The notes: generated by a model not told the origin, from the sequence alone. DNA of 54,651 nucleotides from Xanthobacteraceae bacterium (GCA_022844485.1 JALHLQ010000026.1:1-54651); one strand, 5' to 3'. Positions 13,903 to 22,569 are shown, numbered from the stretch's first letter. Translations and numbers: made by a program.

Positions 13903-14816
13903 TGAGCCGCATTCGCAGCGTCCATCCCGGCCTTTTCACGGACGAGGCTTTCATGGCGGCGTCGGCGCATGCCCGCGTTCTGCTGATCGGTCTATGGACC
14001 GAGGCGGACGACCAGGGCGTGTTCGAATGGAAGCCGCTCACGATCAAGGCGCGGCTTTTGCCGGCCGATATGGTCGACGTCGGGACGTTGCTCGATGAGC
14101 TTTCGGGGCTCGGCCAGATTTTCCAATTCGACCACGACGGCAAGCCCTACGGCGCGCTCAAGAACTTCAGGAAATATCAGCGTCCGCAAAAGCCGAACGC
14201 AGTTCATCCGCTACCGGAATCCATCCGTCCCTACGTCGGTCTTTCCGATACCGATACAATACCGGTACGCGACCAGTCAGCTACCGATACCGGAAAGCCT
14301 CCGCAGAGGGAGGATGAAGGGGAAGGGAAGGAGGTTACTCCCTCAGGTTCTAACGAACCTTCGGGAGTGAGCGCGCGCGAGCCTTCGGCGATGCAGGTCT
14401 TCGAAACTATCCTCGACAAGCCGAGGGCGAAGGCGCTGGTCGATCATCGAAACCGCAAGAAGGCGGCTCAGACGGCACATGCCGCGCAGCTCGTCGTCGC
14501 AAAGCTAGCGGCATTTGCTGATCCGAACGCGGCGGCCGATTTGATGATCCTCAAGGGCTGGACGTCGATCGAACCCGATTGGGGAACACGCAACGGCTTG
14601 CAGCTTGCCGGTAGCACGGTCGTCCCGATTGTCGGAACGGCTCCAGGCGTATGGATCCAAGACAGCGATCCCCGATGGAATGCCTGCGTCGAGCGCTGGC
14701 AGAGGGAGCGTGGCCGCCGGCCAAGCGCGAACGGCTCGCGGCACCATCCAGGCATAGGCCATTCATTCCCGGCTGATTGGCCGGAGACGAAAACATCAGC
14801 CACAGCAGCGGCATAG
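13902..14816 (+). CDS. replication initiator / replisome organiser-like protein
   Basis: 304 residues. The N-terminal 100 residues (MSRIRSVHPGLFTDEAF, LLIGLWTEADDQGVFEW, LKNFRKYQRPQKP) are the winged-helix domain typical of phage DnaD-like replication organisers. A low-complexity linker follows, then a C-terminal region with WQRERGRRP. Predicted to bind the phage origin and recruit host helicase. No helicase gene follows, so host DnaB would be used. TGATG overlap with the HNH gene. Confidence 0.75.
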   Translation: MSRIRSVHPGLFTDEAFMAASAHARVLLIGLWTEADDQGVFEWKPLTIKARLLPADMVDVGTLLDELSGLGQIFQFDHDGKPYGALKNFRKYQRPQKPNAVHPLPESIRPYVGLSDTDTIPVRDQSATDTGKPPQREDEGEGKEVTPSGSNEPSGVSAREPSAMQVFETILDKPRAKALVDHRNRKKAAQTAHAAQLVVAKLAAFADPNAAADLMILKGWTSIEPDWGTRNGLQLAGSTVVPIVGTAPGVWIQDSDPRWNACVERWQRERGRRPSANGSRHHPGIGHSFPADWPETKTSATAAA

Positions 14817-14834
14817 AGGCGAAAGGGCTGGGAT

Positions 14835-15299
14835 ATGAACAAAGAGCAAATCATGGCCGCCGTTAAGGCAAAGATGGTTGCGCACAGCGATAAGGTAGAT
14901 ATCCGAGATTGGCACCTAGCAGCCGTTGAGGAGTTTTCCGAGACGCTTCAGAAAGCCATCGTTTCGGCCGCCTCCGAAGCGTTGCTGATCGCTGTCGAGG
15001 ATTATCCAGCACTGGCTTGGTTCCCCGCCGAGTGGGGTGAGGAAGACGGGATAGGTGGAGAGCCTGTCGACGATCCACTGGCAGTTTTTGTGACGCTACC
15101 GCTTGGCGCAGAAGACCTCACGGGCCCGACGTGGGCTTTTTCGCTGCGCGATATTGTTCAAGCCTCCATCGACTCCGCAGTAGAAGACGGCGGAAAAATA
15201 GGCGCCCCGTACATTAAGTTTTCCGCGGGCCTACGTGATGGCCTACGCGATCTAGCGCAGAAAATCGACGATGTGCTGCCGTCCTCGGCGGAGGGCTGA
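14835..15299 (+). CDS. hypothetical protein (154 aa)
   Basis: MNKEQIMAAVKAKMVAHSD; acidic, with alternating helices and an aromatic segment (PALAWFPAEWGEEDG). Own ribosome binding site (GGGAT). No family recognised; in the replication/late-control part of the early operon. Confidence 0.7.
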   Translation: MNKEQIMAAVKAKMVAHSDKVDIRDWHLAAVEEFSETLQKAIVSAASEALLIAVEDYPALAWFPAEWGEEDGIGGEPVDDPLAVFVTLPLGAEDLTGPTWAFSLRDIVQASIDSAVEDGGKIGAPYIKFSAGLRDGLRDLAQKIDDVLPSSAEG

Positions 15300-15303
15300 A
15301 TCC

Positions 15304-15927
15304 ATGAAATCGATGCGGAAACGGAAAGCGGACGGCCCCGGCTTCGACGGGAAGTTCGAGGTGCGGCCGGCAACTGTCCGCGCCCCCATGCAGACCGACA
15401 AGGATGGGCTTGTCGTCCAGGTGCAGCCGGTCACGAAGAACATCCGCCACGACGTTCTCGAATACGAGTTCGCCTGCAAGCGCATCGACGAAGCGCAGAA
15501 GATCGCAGGCGACAGGCTGGCGGCATTGATAGCAAGAGCCGGCATAGGCGGTGCCAGGGCGATGTCCTACGAGGATCCCAAGGTCGACGGAGGCGGGAAG
15601 GGCGATACGCTGACCGATGCCGTGGCGGATGCACACAAGCGGCTGAGGCATATCCGGGAGGGCGTCGGGGCAAAGCGCTATGCGCTTTTGACGCTCGCGA
15701 TCGGCTCTGGCAAGAATTTCGAGGAGATTGCAGCCTCATGGGAAGTCGGAGGGCAATATCGCCCTGACAGGCGCTCCATGCGTGCCTATATCGCCATTGA
15801 GTTTCGGGCGGCTCTGGATGATCTTGTCGGCGTGTTCGGCATAGCCCGCGGCAAGACAGGGCAGGACGTCAGGACATGGGCGGCCGGGCATGTGCCGCTG
15901 CATCAGTGTGGAGGAGTGACGGGATGA
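15304..15927 (+). CDS. DUF6456-like protein (207 aa)
   Basis: Starts MKSMRKRKADGPGF. The C-terminal half (AHKRLRHIREGVGAKRYALL, IAASWEVGG, RAALDDLV) resembles the DUF6456 family common in alphaproteobacterial phages and genomes, thought to be DNA-associated. Its place at the end of the rightward early operon, before a terminator and the late genes, would suit a late-gene activator, which is a positional inference only. Confidence 0.6.
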   Translation: MKSMRKRKADGPGFDGKFEVRPATVRAPMQTDKDGLVVQVQPVTKNIRHDVLEYEFACKRIDEAQKIAGDRLAALIARAGIGGARAMSYEDPKVDGGGKGDTLTDAVADAHKRLRHIREGVGAKRYALLTLAIGSGKNFEEIAASWEVGGQYRPDRRSMRAYIAIEFRAALDDLVGVFGIARGKTGQDVRTWAAGHVPLHQCGGVTG

Positions 15928-16136
15928 TCTTCGCTGGAGATTGGGAATCCGTCGGCCATGAGCAATGCAAGGATATGATCTTGGCGTGGATGCGCGGTGA
16001 GGCAATCGAGATGCCCGGCCACGAAGGCCACTATCTGATCCGCGATATCGACGTACAGATGGGTAAGCATATTCGCGCCGAAGTCGAGCTTGTGCCGCCG
16101 CACGGGCTTGTGGAAACACCCCGTAACGACCCTTGA
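15924..16136 (+). CDS. hypothetical protein (70 aa), last gene of the PR operon
   Basis: MIFAGDWESVGHEQCKDM, acidic, with EGHYLIRDIDVQ. ATGA overlap with the upstream gene. Followed by a strong intrinsic terminator. Function unknown. Confidence 0.65.
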   Translation: MIFAGDWESVGHEQCKDMILAWMRGEAIEMPGHEGHYLIRDIDVQMGKHIRAEVELVPPHGLVETPRNDP

Positions 16137-16180
16137 CCTCTGCGCACCAAATCAGCGACAAGTAACCATCTTGGAACACT

Positions 16181-16217
16181 GCGCCCCGGAGAAAACATCC
16201 CCGGGGCGCTTTGTTTT
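16181..16217 (+). terminator. intrinsic terminator of the PR operon
   Basis: 9-bp perfect stem GCGCCCCGG/CCGGGGCGC (16181-16189 and 16201-16209), 11-nt loop, then TTTGTTTT. No U-run results on the opposite strand. Confidence 0.9.
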
Positions 16218-16539
16218 ACGCGGCCAGTGCCGGACGGAAAGAGCGGAAGAAGCTCTTCAACACATCCGGGTGATCCAGCTTGCCGAAGTACGCGCAGGAC
16301 ATATCTGCCGGGTCGAACACGACCACCAGATCATCCCTTGCGCTCAAGCCCTGACCTGCCTTCGCAGCCAGAGCAGAGGTGCTCAGGTCGGATTCCACCA
16401 AGAAAAACGAGGTGGTTTCTTCCCAGTAGCCCTTGCCCTGAGTGCGCACATTTCCGATGAGCCGCTTGCGACGGTCATCGTAAGTCATTCCGTTCACGGT
16501 CTTATCCGCGATACGGAACGTCACTGCATAGTACGACAT
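16216..16539 (-). CDS. SinR/Cas2/VapD-like ferredoxin-fold protein (lone antisense gene)
   Basis: 107 residues starting MSYYAVTFRI at 16539. Short N-terminal strand, helix with YDDRRKRLIGNV, a strand KGYWEETTSFFLVES, helix, and DDLVVVFDPADM: the beta-alpha-beta-beta-alpha-beta rhythm and T-S-F-x-V-x-S motif seen in small SinR-annotated and Cas2/VapD-related proteins. There is no CRISPR array or Cas1 nearby. It is the only leftward gene between the early and late operons, so it has its own control, like a prophage-expressed accessory gene. Fold assignment is by pattern only. Confidence 0.6.
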   Translation of the reverse strand: MSYYAVTFRIADKTVNGMTYDDRRKRLIGNVRTQGKGYWEETTSFFLVESDLSTSALAAKAGQGLSARDDLVVVFDPADMSCAYFGKLDHPDVLKSFFRSFRPALAA

Positions 16540-16898
16540 TGTACTTTTGCTTTCAGGTTGTCGCCGGAACGGTTTCGAGGGTCTCACGCCTCAGCGATCT
16601 TGCGATAGTTCACACGCAACATTGCGTGCCGGAGAAAGATGGTTGTGATTCGCAAGATACGCCACGCGTGCGTGAGTTTTCCCCGCTAAACGTTGCATCG
16701 CTGCAACAGACAGCCCCACCCACAAGCAAAGCCGGACGATCCTGCAGGCTCATCGTCCTATGACCCGGCATTCTCCGTGAAGGCTTTGCTTCTGTGTAGT
16801 GCTTCCCGTTCACCCGCCGCCAGGGTGCGCCAGAGAAAGCCGCTTCAGGGATTCGTCCTTGGGCGGCTTTCTCGTTTTCAATCACAGGAGAATCCAAA
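16540..16898. other. regulatory intergenic region between early and late operons
   Basis: No convincing gene. It holds two perfect inverted repeats, ACGCAA-CA-TTGCGT (16614-16627) and GTTGCA-TCGC-TGCAAC (16692-16707), which share the GCAAC core and may be binding sites for one regulator, and a terminator-like hairpin (16832-16879). The late-operon promoter and the promoter of the leftward gene should both lie here, but I cannot identify clear -35/-10 boxes. Confidence 0.6.
16832..16879 (+). terminator. intrinsic terminator upstream of the late genes
   Basis: 11-bp perfect stem GAGAAAGCCGC/GCGGCTTTCTC (16832-16842 and 16863-16873), 20-nt loop, then GTTTTC. With no gene before it on the plus strand, it may end a short leader RNA upstream of the late operon, as lambda tR' does, so late expression might need antitermination. 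Confidence 0.65.
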
Positions 16899-17024
16899 AT
16901 GGGTGCTTTCGTCATCATGGCGCTTGCCGCCGCCCTCACGCTGAACCAGGTCGAAGTCCCGACCAAGTTCGAACACAAGCCCTGCGACGCCAAGACCGGC
17001 TGTCTGCATCCCGCGTTCAAGTGA
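16899..17024 (+). CDS. small exported or membrane peptide (41 aa)
   Basis: MGAFVIMALAAALTLNQVEV with hydrophobic N-terminus (signal-like), then two Cys (KPCDAKTGCLHPAF). AGGAG ribosome binding site 8 nt upstream, immediately after the terminator hairpin. No function recognised. Confidence 0.6.
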   Translation: MGAFVIMALAAALTLNQVEVPTKFEHKPCDAKTGCLHPAFK

Positions 17025-17042
17025 TCTGATCGCTCGGGCGGT

Positions 17043-17579
17043 ATGACCTGCATTGTCGGCATCGCCCATAAGGGCACCGTCTACATCGGCGGGGACAGCG
17101 CGGGAGTTGATGGTCGCCTTGGGCTGACGGTTCGTGCAGACCGAAAGGTCTTCATCAACGACGAATACGTCATGGGCTTCACGTCCAGCTTTCGCATGGG
17201 TCAACTTCTGAACCATGCGCTGGCCATTCCATCCAGGCATCCTGACACTGATCTGGAAAAGTTCCTCGTTACTGATTTCGTCGACGCCGTTCGCAATTGC
17301 CTGAAGACCGGCGGGTATGCGACCCGCGAGAACGAGGCAGAGTCGGGCGGCACCTTCCTCGTCGGCGTCGAAGGCCGTCTGTTCACGGTTCACGACGATT
17401 ATCAGGTCGGCGAGAACGTCGACGGTTATGCGGCTTGTGGGTGTGGTGAGGACATCGCGCTCGGATCCCTCCATTCAACGGTCGGACAGCCGCCAAAGAA
17501 GCGCATCGAGATGGCCCTGAAAGCGGCCGAACGTTTTAGCGGCGGCGTGCGCGCCCCGTTCCACATCGAGTCGATCTGA
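17043..17579 (+). CDS. proteasome-like Ntn-hydrolase family protein
   Basis: 178 residues. Begins M-TCIVGIAHKGTVYIGGDSAG. If Met is removed the first residue is Thr1, with Asp17 in GGDSAG and a Lys at position 34 (RADRKVF), matching the Thr1/Asp17/Lys33 triad of proteasome beta/HslV peptidases; the following alternation FMGFTSSFRMGQLL, GTFLVGVEGRLF and GCGEDIALG also fits the four-layer Ntn fold. Predicted to be an N-terminal nucleophile amidohydrolase, perhaps a peptidase. No ATPase partner or pro-peptide is seen. First substantial gene of the late operon. Confidence 0.75.
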   Translation: MTCIVGIAHKGTVYIGGDSAGVDGRLGLTVRADRKVFINDEYVMGFTSSFRMGQLLNHALAIPSRHPDTDLEKFLVTDFVDAVRNCLKTGGYATRENEAESGGTFLVGVEGRLFTVHDDYQVGENVDGYAACGCGEDIALGSLHSTVGQPPKKRIEMALKAAERFSGGVRAPFHIESI

Positions 17580-17692
17580 TGGACGGTTTCCTCGCTGCTG
17601 TTTTCGTGTTCGGCGCCCTCGCCATTGCCGGCCTCGCATGGGGCATCGGATCATCCGCCGGCCGTCTTCTCGTCTACTGGGTAGCAGGGTGA
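17579..17692 (+). CDS. small membrane protein (37 aa)
   Basis: MDGFLAAVFVFGALAIAGLA: one transmembrane helix with small residues, ending LLVYWVAG. TGATG start overlap and GTGA stop overlap support translation. Function unknown. Confidence 0.6.
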   Translation: MDGFLAAVFVFGALAIAGLAWGIGSSAGRLLVYWVAG

Positions 17693-17925
17693 TCCAGCCC
17701 GCTTTCTCCGTCGCCTGCACATGCGGCCATATCAACAAGACCTGCAGGCTTGGTTCTGTGAAGTGCATACGGTGTGACAGGGTGATCCCTGCGCTTACCG
17801 TCGATCGTGCATATGAGGTCGATCAGTCCAACTATCGGCCTAGCCTGGTATTCGCAGACATCGACACAAGCCAGGCTTTGATCGAGAGGGTGTTCGGGCG
17901 TGGCAGCCAAAGGGCGCCGGCCTGA
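17689..17925 (+). CDS. zinc-ribbon-like small protein (78 aa)
   Basis: GTG start overlapping the upstream stop (GTGA). Cys pattern CTCGHINKTCRLGSVKCIRC suggests a small zinc-binding domain, then an acidic tail (FADIDTSQALIERVFG). No family recognised. Confidence 0.6.
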   Translation: MIQPAFSVACTCGHINKTCRLGSVKCIRCDRVIPALTVDRAYEVDQSNYRPSLVFADIDTSQALIERVFGRGSQRAPA

Positions 17926-18223
17926 CTACCGCAGCCCTGAGGCTGCTGAGTATCGCAAGCTCTACAAGACGGCACGCTGGCAGCACATACGCACAGCGCA
18001 GCTGACGGATGAGCCACTGTGCAGGATGTGCCGCAAGGAAGGGCGCATCACCGCAGCGACGGTGTGTGACCACATCGAGCAGCACAAGGGCGACCCCATC
18101 AAGTTCTTCGCAGGCCCATTCCAGAGCCTATGCAAGCCACATCATGATGGTGCGAAGCAAAGCGAAGAGCGAACGGGCAAGGTCAAGACAACGATCGGTC
18201 TGGACGGCTGGCCTATCCCCTAG
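17900..18223 (+). CDS. HNH endonuclease adjacent to terminase
   Basis: 107 residues, GTG start. RWQHIRTAQL, CRMCRKEG, VCDHIEQHKGD, FAGPFQSLCKPHHDGAKQ: the compact HNH protein encoded next to terminase genes in HK97-type phages, where it assists terminase-dependent cos cleavage and packaging. Metal ligands and catalytic His are visible in DHI and PHHD. Overlaps the preceding gene by 26 nt. Confidence 0.9.
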   Translation: MAAKGRRPDYRSPEAAEYRKLYKTARWQHIRTAQLTDEPLCRMCRKEGRITAATVCDHIEQHKGDPIKFFAGPFQSLCKPHHDGAKQSEERTGKVKTTIGLDGWPIP

Positions 18224-18323
18224 GGGGGGTGGTCAAAAGTCTAGAACGGTCGCCTCGCAGGACCGGCGGGGTGCCTTCGCACACAATATCGCGAAATTCG
18301 GACAGGGGGTCAGAGGGTTAGTC

Positions 18324-18806
18324 ATGAGAGGGCGTAAGCCTAAGCCAACTCACCTAAAACTGGTGAAGGGCAATCCCGGCAAGCGTCCGATCAACGAGCG
18401 CGAACCCGTGCCGGCGAGCAAACTTCCATCGCCGCCGGCGTTTCTCGCCGATGGGGCGAAAGTGGAGTGGGGCCGCGTCAGTGAAGAGCTTTATCGCATC
18501 GGCATTCTGACGGGCATCGATCGCGCCGCGCTCGCCGCTTACTGCCAGGCGTATGCACGCTGGGCGGCGGCCGAGAAGGCGATCAACGCAATGGCCGAAG
18601 TCGACCTCGTTGCCGGCGGCCTTCTGACGTCGACCAGCAATGGCAACAAGATCCAGAACCCTCTCGTCGGGATCGCGAACAAAGCCGCGGCAGACATGGT
18701 CCGCTACGCGGCAGAATTTGGGATGACGCCGAGTGCCAGGAGCAGGATCAAGGCGGAAGGTCGCGAAGAAGACGGCGACGAAGCCTCGAAATACTTTACC
18801 GGCTGA
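18324..18806 (+). CDS. terS: terminase small subunit (P27 family)
   Basis: 160 residues starting MRGRKPKPTHLKLVKGNPGK, the hallmark of phage terminase small subunit P27. The remainder is helical and ends KAEGREEDGDEASKYF. Recognises phage DNA and loads the large subunit at the packaging site. Overlaps the terL start by 74 nt. Confidence 0.92.
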   Translation: MRGRKPKPTHLKLVKGNPGKRPINEREPVPASKLPSPPAFLADGAKVEWGRVSEELYRIGILTGIDRAALAAYCQAYARWAAAEKAINAMAEVDLVAGGLLTSTSNGNKIQNPLVGIANKAAADMVRYAAEFGMTPSARSRIKAEGREEDGDEASKYFTG

Positions 18807-20589
18807 CCCCGCAACCCAGTACGCGCTCGACGTCACGTCGGGCAAGATCGTCGCCGGCCCGCATGTGCGCGCCGCGTGTGCTCGGCACCTGAAGGATCTG
18901 AAGGACGGCAAGGCCCGCGGGCTCGTCTGGGATGTCGACGCGGTCAAGCGCGTCATCGGATATTTCCGGGATGTCCTGACGGTCGAGGTCGAGCGGCCCG
19001 ACGATGATGGCGGGGTGACGAGCTCCGCGGTCCCGTTCCTGCTCGAGCCGTGGCAGGCGTTCATTGTCGGCTCGCTGTTCGGCTGGAAGAAATCTGACGG
19101 TCTCCGCCGGTTTCGCCGCGCCTATGTCGAGATCGGCAAGGGCAACGGCAAATCGCCGATGGCCGCCGGCATCGGCCATTACATGCTGACCGCGACCGGC
19201 AAGCTCCGCGCGGAAATCTATTCGGCCGCAACCGACAAGGACCAGGCCGCCATTCTCTTCCGCGACGCGGTCGAGATGTGGAAACGTTCGCCGCATCTGG
19301 CGCGGCGCCTCGTGCCTTCCGGCATCAACCCGGTCTGGCAGCTGACGGACACAGGGAAGGCGTCGTTCTTCAAGCCGATATCGTCGGACAAGAAGGGCAA
19401 GTCGGGCATCCGTCCTTACTGCGCCCTGATCGACGAAGTGCATGAGCATCCGAATAACGACGTCATCGAAATGCTGCGCGCCGGCACGAAAGGCAACCAG
19501 GACGCGCTCATCTTCGAAATCACGAACAGCGGGTTCGATCGGAAATCGGTCTGCTATTCTGAGCACGAATACACGATCCGGGTCGTCAACGGCGAAGCCG
19601 ACAACGACCAGTGGTTCGGCTTCATCTGTTCGCTCGACGAGAACGACGATCCGTTCAACGACGAGACGTGCTGGATAAAGGCGAACCCGAATCTCGGGGT
19701 CTCGATCCAGCCGCAATTCGTTCGCGAGCAGGTCAAGGAAGCCCAGGGCATGCCCTCGAAAGAGGCGATGGTCCGGCGGCTTCACTTCTGCGAATGGACG
19801 GAATCGGAAAGCGCGGCGTTCTCGCGTGCGGCACTCGAAAAGGTGCTAGGCGATGTCGACGTCGATAGTCTTTCGGAGCGCGGTTATCCCTGCTTCGGCG
19901 GGCTCGACCTTTCCCGCGCATCGGACCTCACGGCGCTGACGCTGCTCTGGCTTCTCGACGAGACGCCGGACGCATGGCGCTTTGCAGCAAAAACCTTTTT
20001 CTGGACGCCGAAAGACACGCTCGTCGAGCGCTCCCGGAAGGACAAGGCGCACTATGACCGCTGGGCCGGTGACGGCTGGATGGAGGCGGTATCCGGCAAG
20101 CGTATCGGATACGGCTGGGTTGCGGACGCTCTCGGTTCCATCTGCGCCAAATATCAGCCGGTCACGATCGGCTGCGACCAGTACGGACTCGAAAACCTGC
20201 GCGAGCAGTTGAACGACCGCGGGCTGTCATTGCCCTGCGTCGTGCATCCTCAGGGCTTTCAGAAGCGCAAGGTCGGCGAGGATATCGCGGGGCCGGAAGG
20301 TGCCGAGGACGTCTCGCTCTGGATGCCGGACAGCATCAACAAGCTCGAGGCCGCGGTCATCGAAGAGCGGATCGTCATCGAAGACAGTCCGGTCATGCGC
20401 ATGTGCCTGTCGAGCGTGATCTACGAGCAGAACCGAACGGGGCATCGCATGTTCGCCAAGGATAAGGCCACGAACCGCATCGACGGCGCCGTCAGCCTGG
20501 CGATGGCGGTCGGCGTGGCGACAGTTGGCGCGACCCCCACGATCAAATCGCCGTGGGAAGACCCTGACTACAAGTTCACGGTGGCCTGA
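18733..20589 (+). CDS. terL: terminase large subunit
   Basis: 618 residues, GTG start. ATPase: Walker A-like IGKGNGKS (134-141) and Walker B ALIDEVHEH (Asp234, Glu235). Nuclease: GGLDLSRASDLTAL with Asp392 and Asp398, and a late Asp in RIDGAV near residue 590. Terminase_1 family of HK97-like phages; translocates DNA into proheads and cuts the concatemer. The packaging type (cos or pac) cannot be read from the sequence, although the neighbouring HNH gene favours cos. Confidence 0.96.
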   Translation: MPGAGSRRKVAKKTATKPRNTLPADPATQYALDVTSGKIVAGPHVRAACARHLKDLKDGKARGLVWDVDAVKRVIGYFRDVLTVEVERPDDDGGVTSSAVPFLLEPWQAFIVGSLFGWKKSDGLRRFRRAYVEIGKGNGKSPMAAGIGHYMLTATGKLRAEIYSAATDKDQAAILFRDAVEMWKRSPHLARRLVPSGINPVWQLTDTGKASFFKPISSDKKGKSGIRPYCALIDEVHEHPNNDVIEMLRAGTKGNQDALIFEITNSGFDRKSVCYSEHEYTIRVVNGEADNDQWFGFICSLDENDDPFNDETCWIKANPNLGVSIQPQFVREQVKEAQGMPSKEAMVRRLHFCEWTESESAAFSRAALEKVLGDVDVDSLSERGYPCFGGLDLSRASDLTALTLLWLLDETPDAWRFAAKTFFWTPKDTLVERSRKDKAHYDRWAGDGWMEAVSGKRIGYGWVADALGSICAKYQPVTIGCDQYGLENLREQLNDRGLSLPCVVHPQGFQKRKVGEDIAGPEGAEDVSLWMPDSINKLEAAVIEERIVIEDSPVMRMCLSSVIYEQNRTGHRMFAKDKATNRIDGAVSLAMAVGVATVGATPTIKSPWEDPDYKFTVA

Positions 20590-21887
20590 TGGGAATTCTG
20601 GACCGGATCAAGAGGGGCTTCACCGCTTCCGCGGCTGTTCCCGAGCGCCGGAACTCTCTGGAGAACCCGTCCGTCTCGCTTTACGACGCAGGGGCTTGGG
20701 ATCAGATCTTCGGGGCTTGGCACAGCGTCTCCGGCGTCGAAGTGACCGTCGAAAAGGCGATGGGTGTACCCGCCGTCTGGGCCGCGGTGAACTTCATTTC
20801 GTCGACGGTCGCCTCGCTGCCGCTCGACCTCTACTCGCGGGATGGTGAGAGCCGGATCGCCGACACTTCGGCGCAGCTGTATGGCATCTTGCATGACGCT
20901 GTGAACGAGGAAACGTCCTCGTTCCAGTGGCGCAAACGCCTGATGATGAGCGTCCTTCTGAAGGGTCGTTCGTTCACGTTCATCGAACGCAATCTCGCTG
21001 GCCGCATTACAAACCTGTGGCTACTCGATCCGACAAAGATGGTGGTCGAGCGCAAGAGCGGCAAAATACGTTATCGCTACCGCGACGGAGGCCCGGAGAA
21101 GGTCTACGACGCGAGCGAGATCATCGACATCATTTGGGCGCCGGGCTTTGACGGCCTGACGCATTTCGACCCGATCGAGCGCCTGAAGAACGCCGTCGGC
21201 CTCTCGATCGCGATGGAGGAATACGCCTCCAAGTTCTTCCAGAACGGCGGCGTACCTCCGCTGCAGCTCGTTGGACCGATGGCTTCGCCGGCCGCGGTTG
21301 AGCGCGCATCCAGCGATATGTCGGACGCCGTTGCAGCCGGCAACAAGAAGGGCCGGCTCGTGCTGGCGATGCCGCTCGCACACGAATTGAAGCAGATCGG
21401 CTTCGACCCGGCCAAGGGTCAGATGACCGAGGCGCGGCGCTTCCAGCTGGAAGAACTGGCGCGCATCTTCCAGCTTCCGCCTACGTTCCTGCAGGATCTC
21501 ACCCACGGAACCTTCTCGAATACCGAGCAGCAGGATCTTCACTTCGTCAAGCACACGCTGACGCAGTGGCTCGAATGCATCGAGCAGGAGCTGAATCTGA
21601 AGCTCTTCTCGGCGCGAAATCGGCGTCAGTACGTCGAATTTAACGTCGATGGCCTTCTGCGCGGCGACTTCAAGACCCGCATGGAAGGCTACGGCCAGGC
21701 CATTCAGAACGGCATCAACACGCCGAACGAAGTTCGCGCGATGGAAAACTGGCCGAAGAAGGGCGCAGAGGCCGACAAACTCTATGTCCAGGGCGCGACC
21801 GTGCCGCTGGGAACTCAGCCGGCGCCTGCAGCGCCTTCGCAACCGGGGGACGCTCCGGAGGAAGACGACAATGACCAAACAGCGTGA
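20589..21887 (+). CDS. portal protein (HK97 family)
   Basis: 432 residues, TGATG overlap with terL. Typical elements: GVPAVWAAVNFISSTVASLP near residue 60, LLDPTKMVVER, an ATG-rich central stem and FQLPPTFLQDLTHGTFSNTEQQ before the C-terminus. Forms the dodecameric portal through which DNA is packaged and to which connectors bind. The C-terminal tail is Pro/Ala-rich and acidic. Confidence 0.95.
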   Translation: MGILDRIKRGFTASAAVPERRNSLENPSVSLYDAGAWDQIFGAWHSVSGVEVTVEKAMGVPAVWAAVNFISSTVASLPLDLYSRDGESRIADTSAQLYGILHDAVNEETSSFQWRKRLMMSVLLKGRSFTFIERNLAGRITNLWLLDPTKMVVERKSGKIRYRYRDGGPEKVYDASEIIDIIWAPGFDGLTHFDPIERLKNAVGLSIAMEEYASKFFQNGGVPPLQLVGPMASPAAVERASSDMSDAVAAGNKKGRLVLAMPLAHELKQIGFDPAKGQMTEARRFQLEELARIFQLPPTFLQDLTHGTFSNTEQQDLHFVKHTLTQWLECIEQELNLKLFSARNRRQYVEFNVDGLLRGDFKTRMEGYGQAIQNGINTPNEVRAMENWPKKGAEADKLYVQGATVPLGTQPAPAAPSQPGDAPEEDDNDQTA

Positions 21888-22476
21888 GGTCCGAATTCTC
21901 GACGGACTGCATGTCGAGGAGCGCGCCGACGGCAAGCCGCCGGTGCTCGTCGGTTATGCCGCGGTGTTCGACACCGAAACAGACATCGCCGGGTTCTTCC
22001 GGGAGAAGGTGAAGCGCGGCGCATTCACACCCGCTCTGTCGAAATCCGATGTCCATGCGCTGTTCAATCACGACGAGAACATCGTTCTCGGCCGCGCGAA
22101 GGCGAATACGCTGCGGCTGACGGAAGACGACAAGGGACTTCGGGTCGAGATCGATCCGCCGGACACGCAGGACGTCCGCGACCTGATGACGAAGATGAAG
22201 CGCGGCGACATTGACCAGATGTCATTCGCCTTCTCCATGCGCGGCGGCAAGCAGTCTTGGGATGAGAGCGGCGACATCCCCGTCCGCACGATCGAGGAAG
22301 TCGGCGAGCTCTATGACGTTTCCGTCGTTACGCGCGGCGCCTATCCGACGACGGAAGTCGCTGTGCGCTCTCTGGAAGAGCATCGCGAATCCGTTCGCAA
22401 GGAACAGAATTCTCATGCCGCGGCTCGCCGCGTTCGCATGAAAATGGACCTGGGTCTGAAGACCCGGAGGGCTTGA
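21871..22476 (+). CDS. prohead maturation protease (HK97 gp4 / U35 type)
   Basis: 201 residues. Catalytic His67 in LFNHDENIVLGRA and Ser118 in DQMSFAFS, with the strand pattern LVGYAAVF and GELYDVSVVTRGAYPTT. Cleaves the capsid delta domain and itself during maturation. Overlaps the portal gene by 17 nt. Confidence 0.93.
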   Translation: MTKQREVRILDGLHVEERADGKPPVLVGYAAVFDTETDIAGFFREKVKRGAFTPALSKSDVHALFNHDENIVLGRAKANTLRLTEDDKGLRVEIDPPDTQDVRDLMTKMKRGDIDQMSFAFSMRGGKQSWDESGDIPVRTIEEVGELYDVSVVTRGAYPTTEVAVRSLEEHRESVRKEQNSHAAARRVRMKMDLGLKTRRA

Positions 22477-22569
22477 CGCTTCTCGCGAAAGCCATCGCCT
22501 AAACCGCCCTTCGGCAAGGCGCACGGAACGTCGTGACGACGTACCAATCCCTCAGATGGAGCCTTTTCC

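Noticed and set aside
16216..16898. CRISPR array or cas locus around the Cas2-like gene
   Set aside because: No regularly spaced repeats and no Cas1 or effector gene; the two palindromes are unique inverted repeats.
18796..19785. Long minus-strand ORFs opposite terL, portal and tail tip genes
   Set aside because: Typical high-GC antisense shadows with Arg/Asp/Val bias and no operon context.
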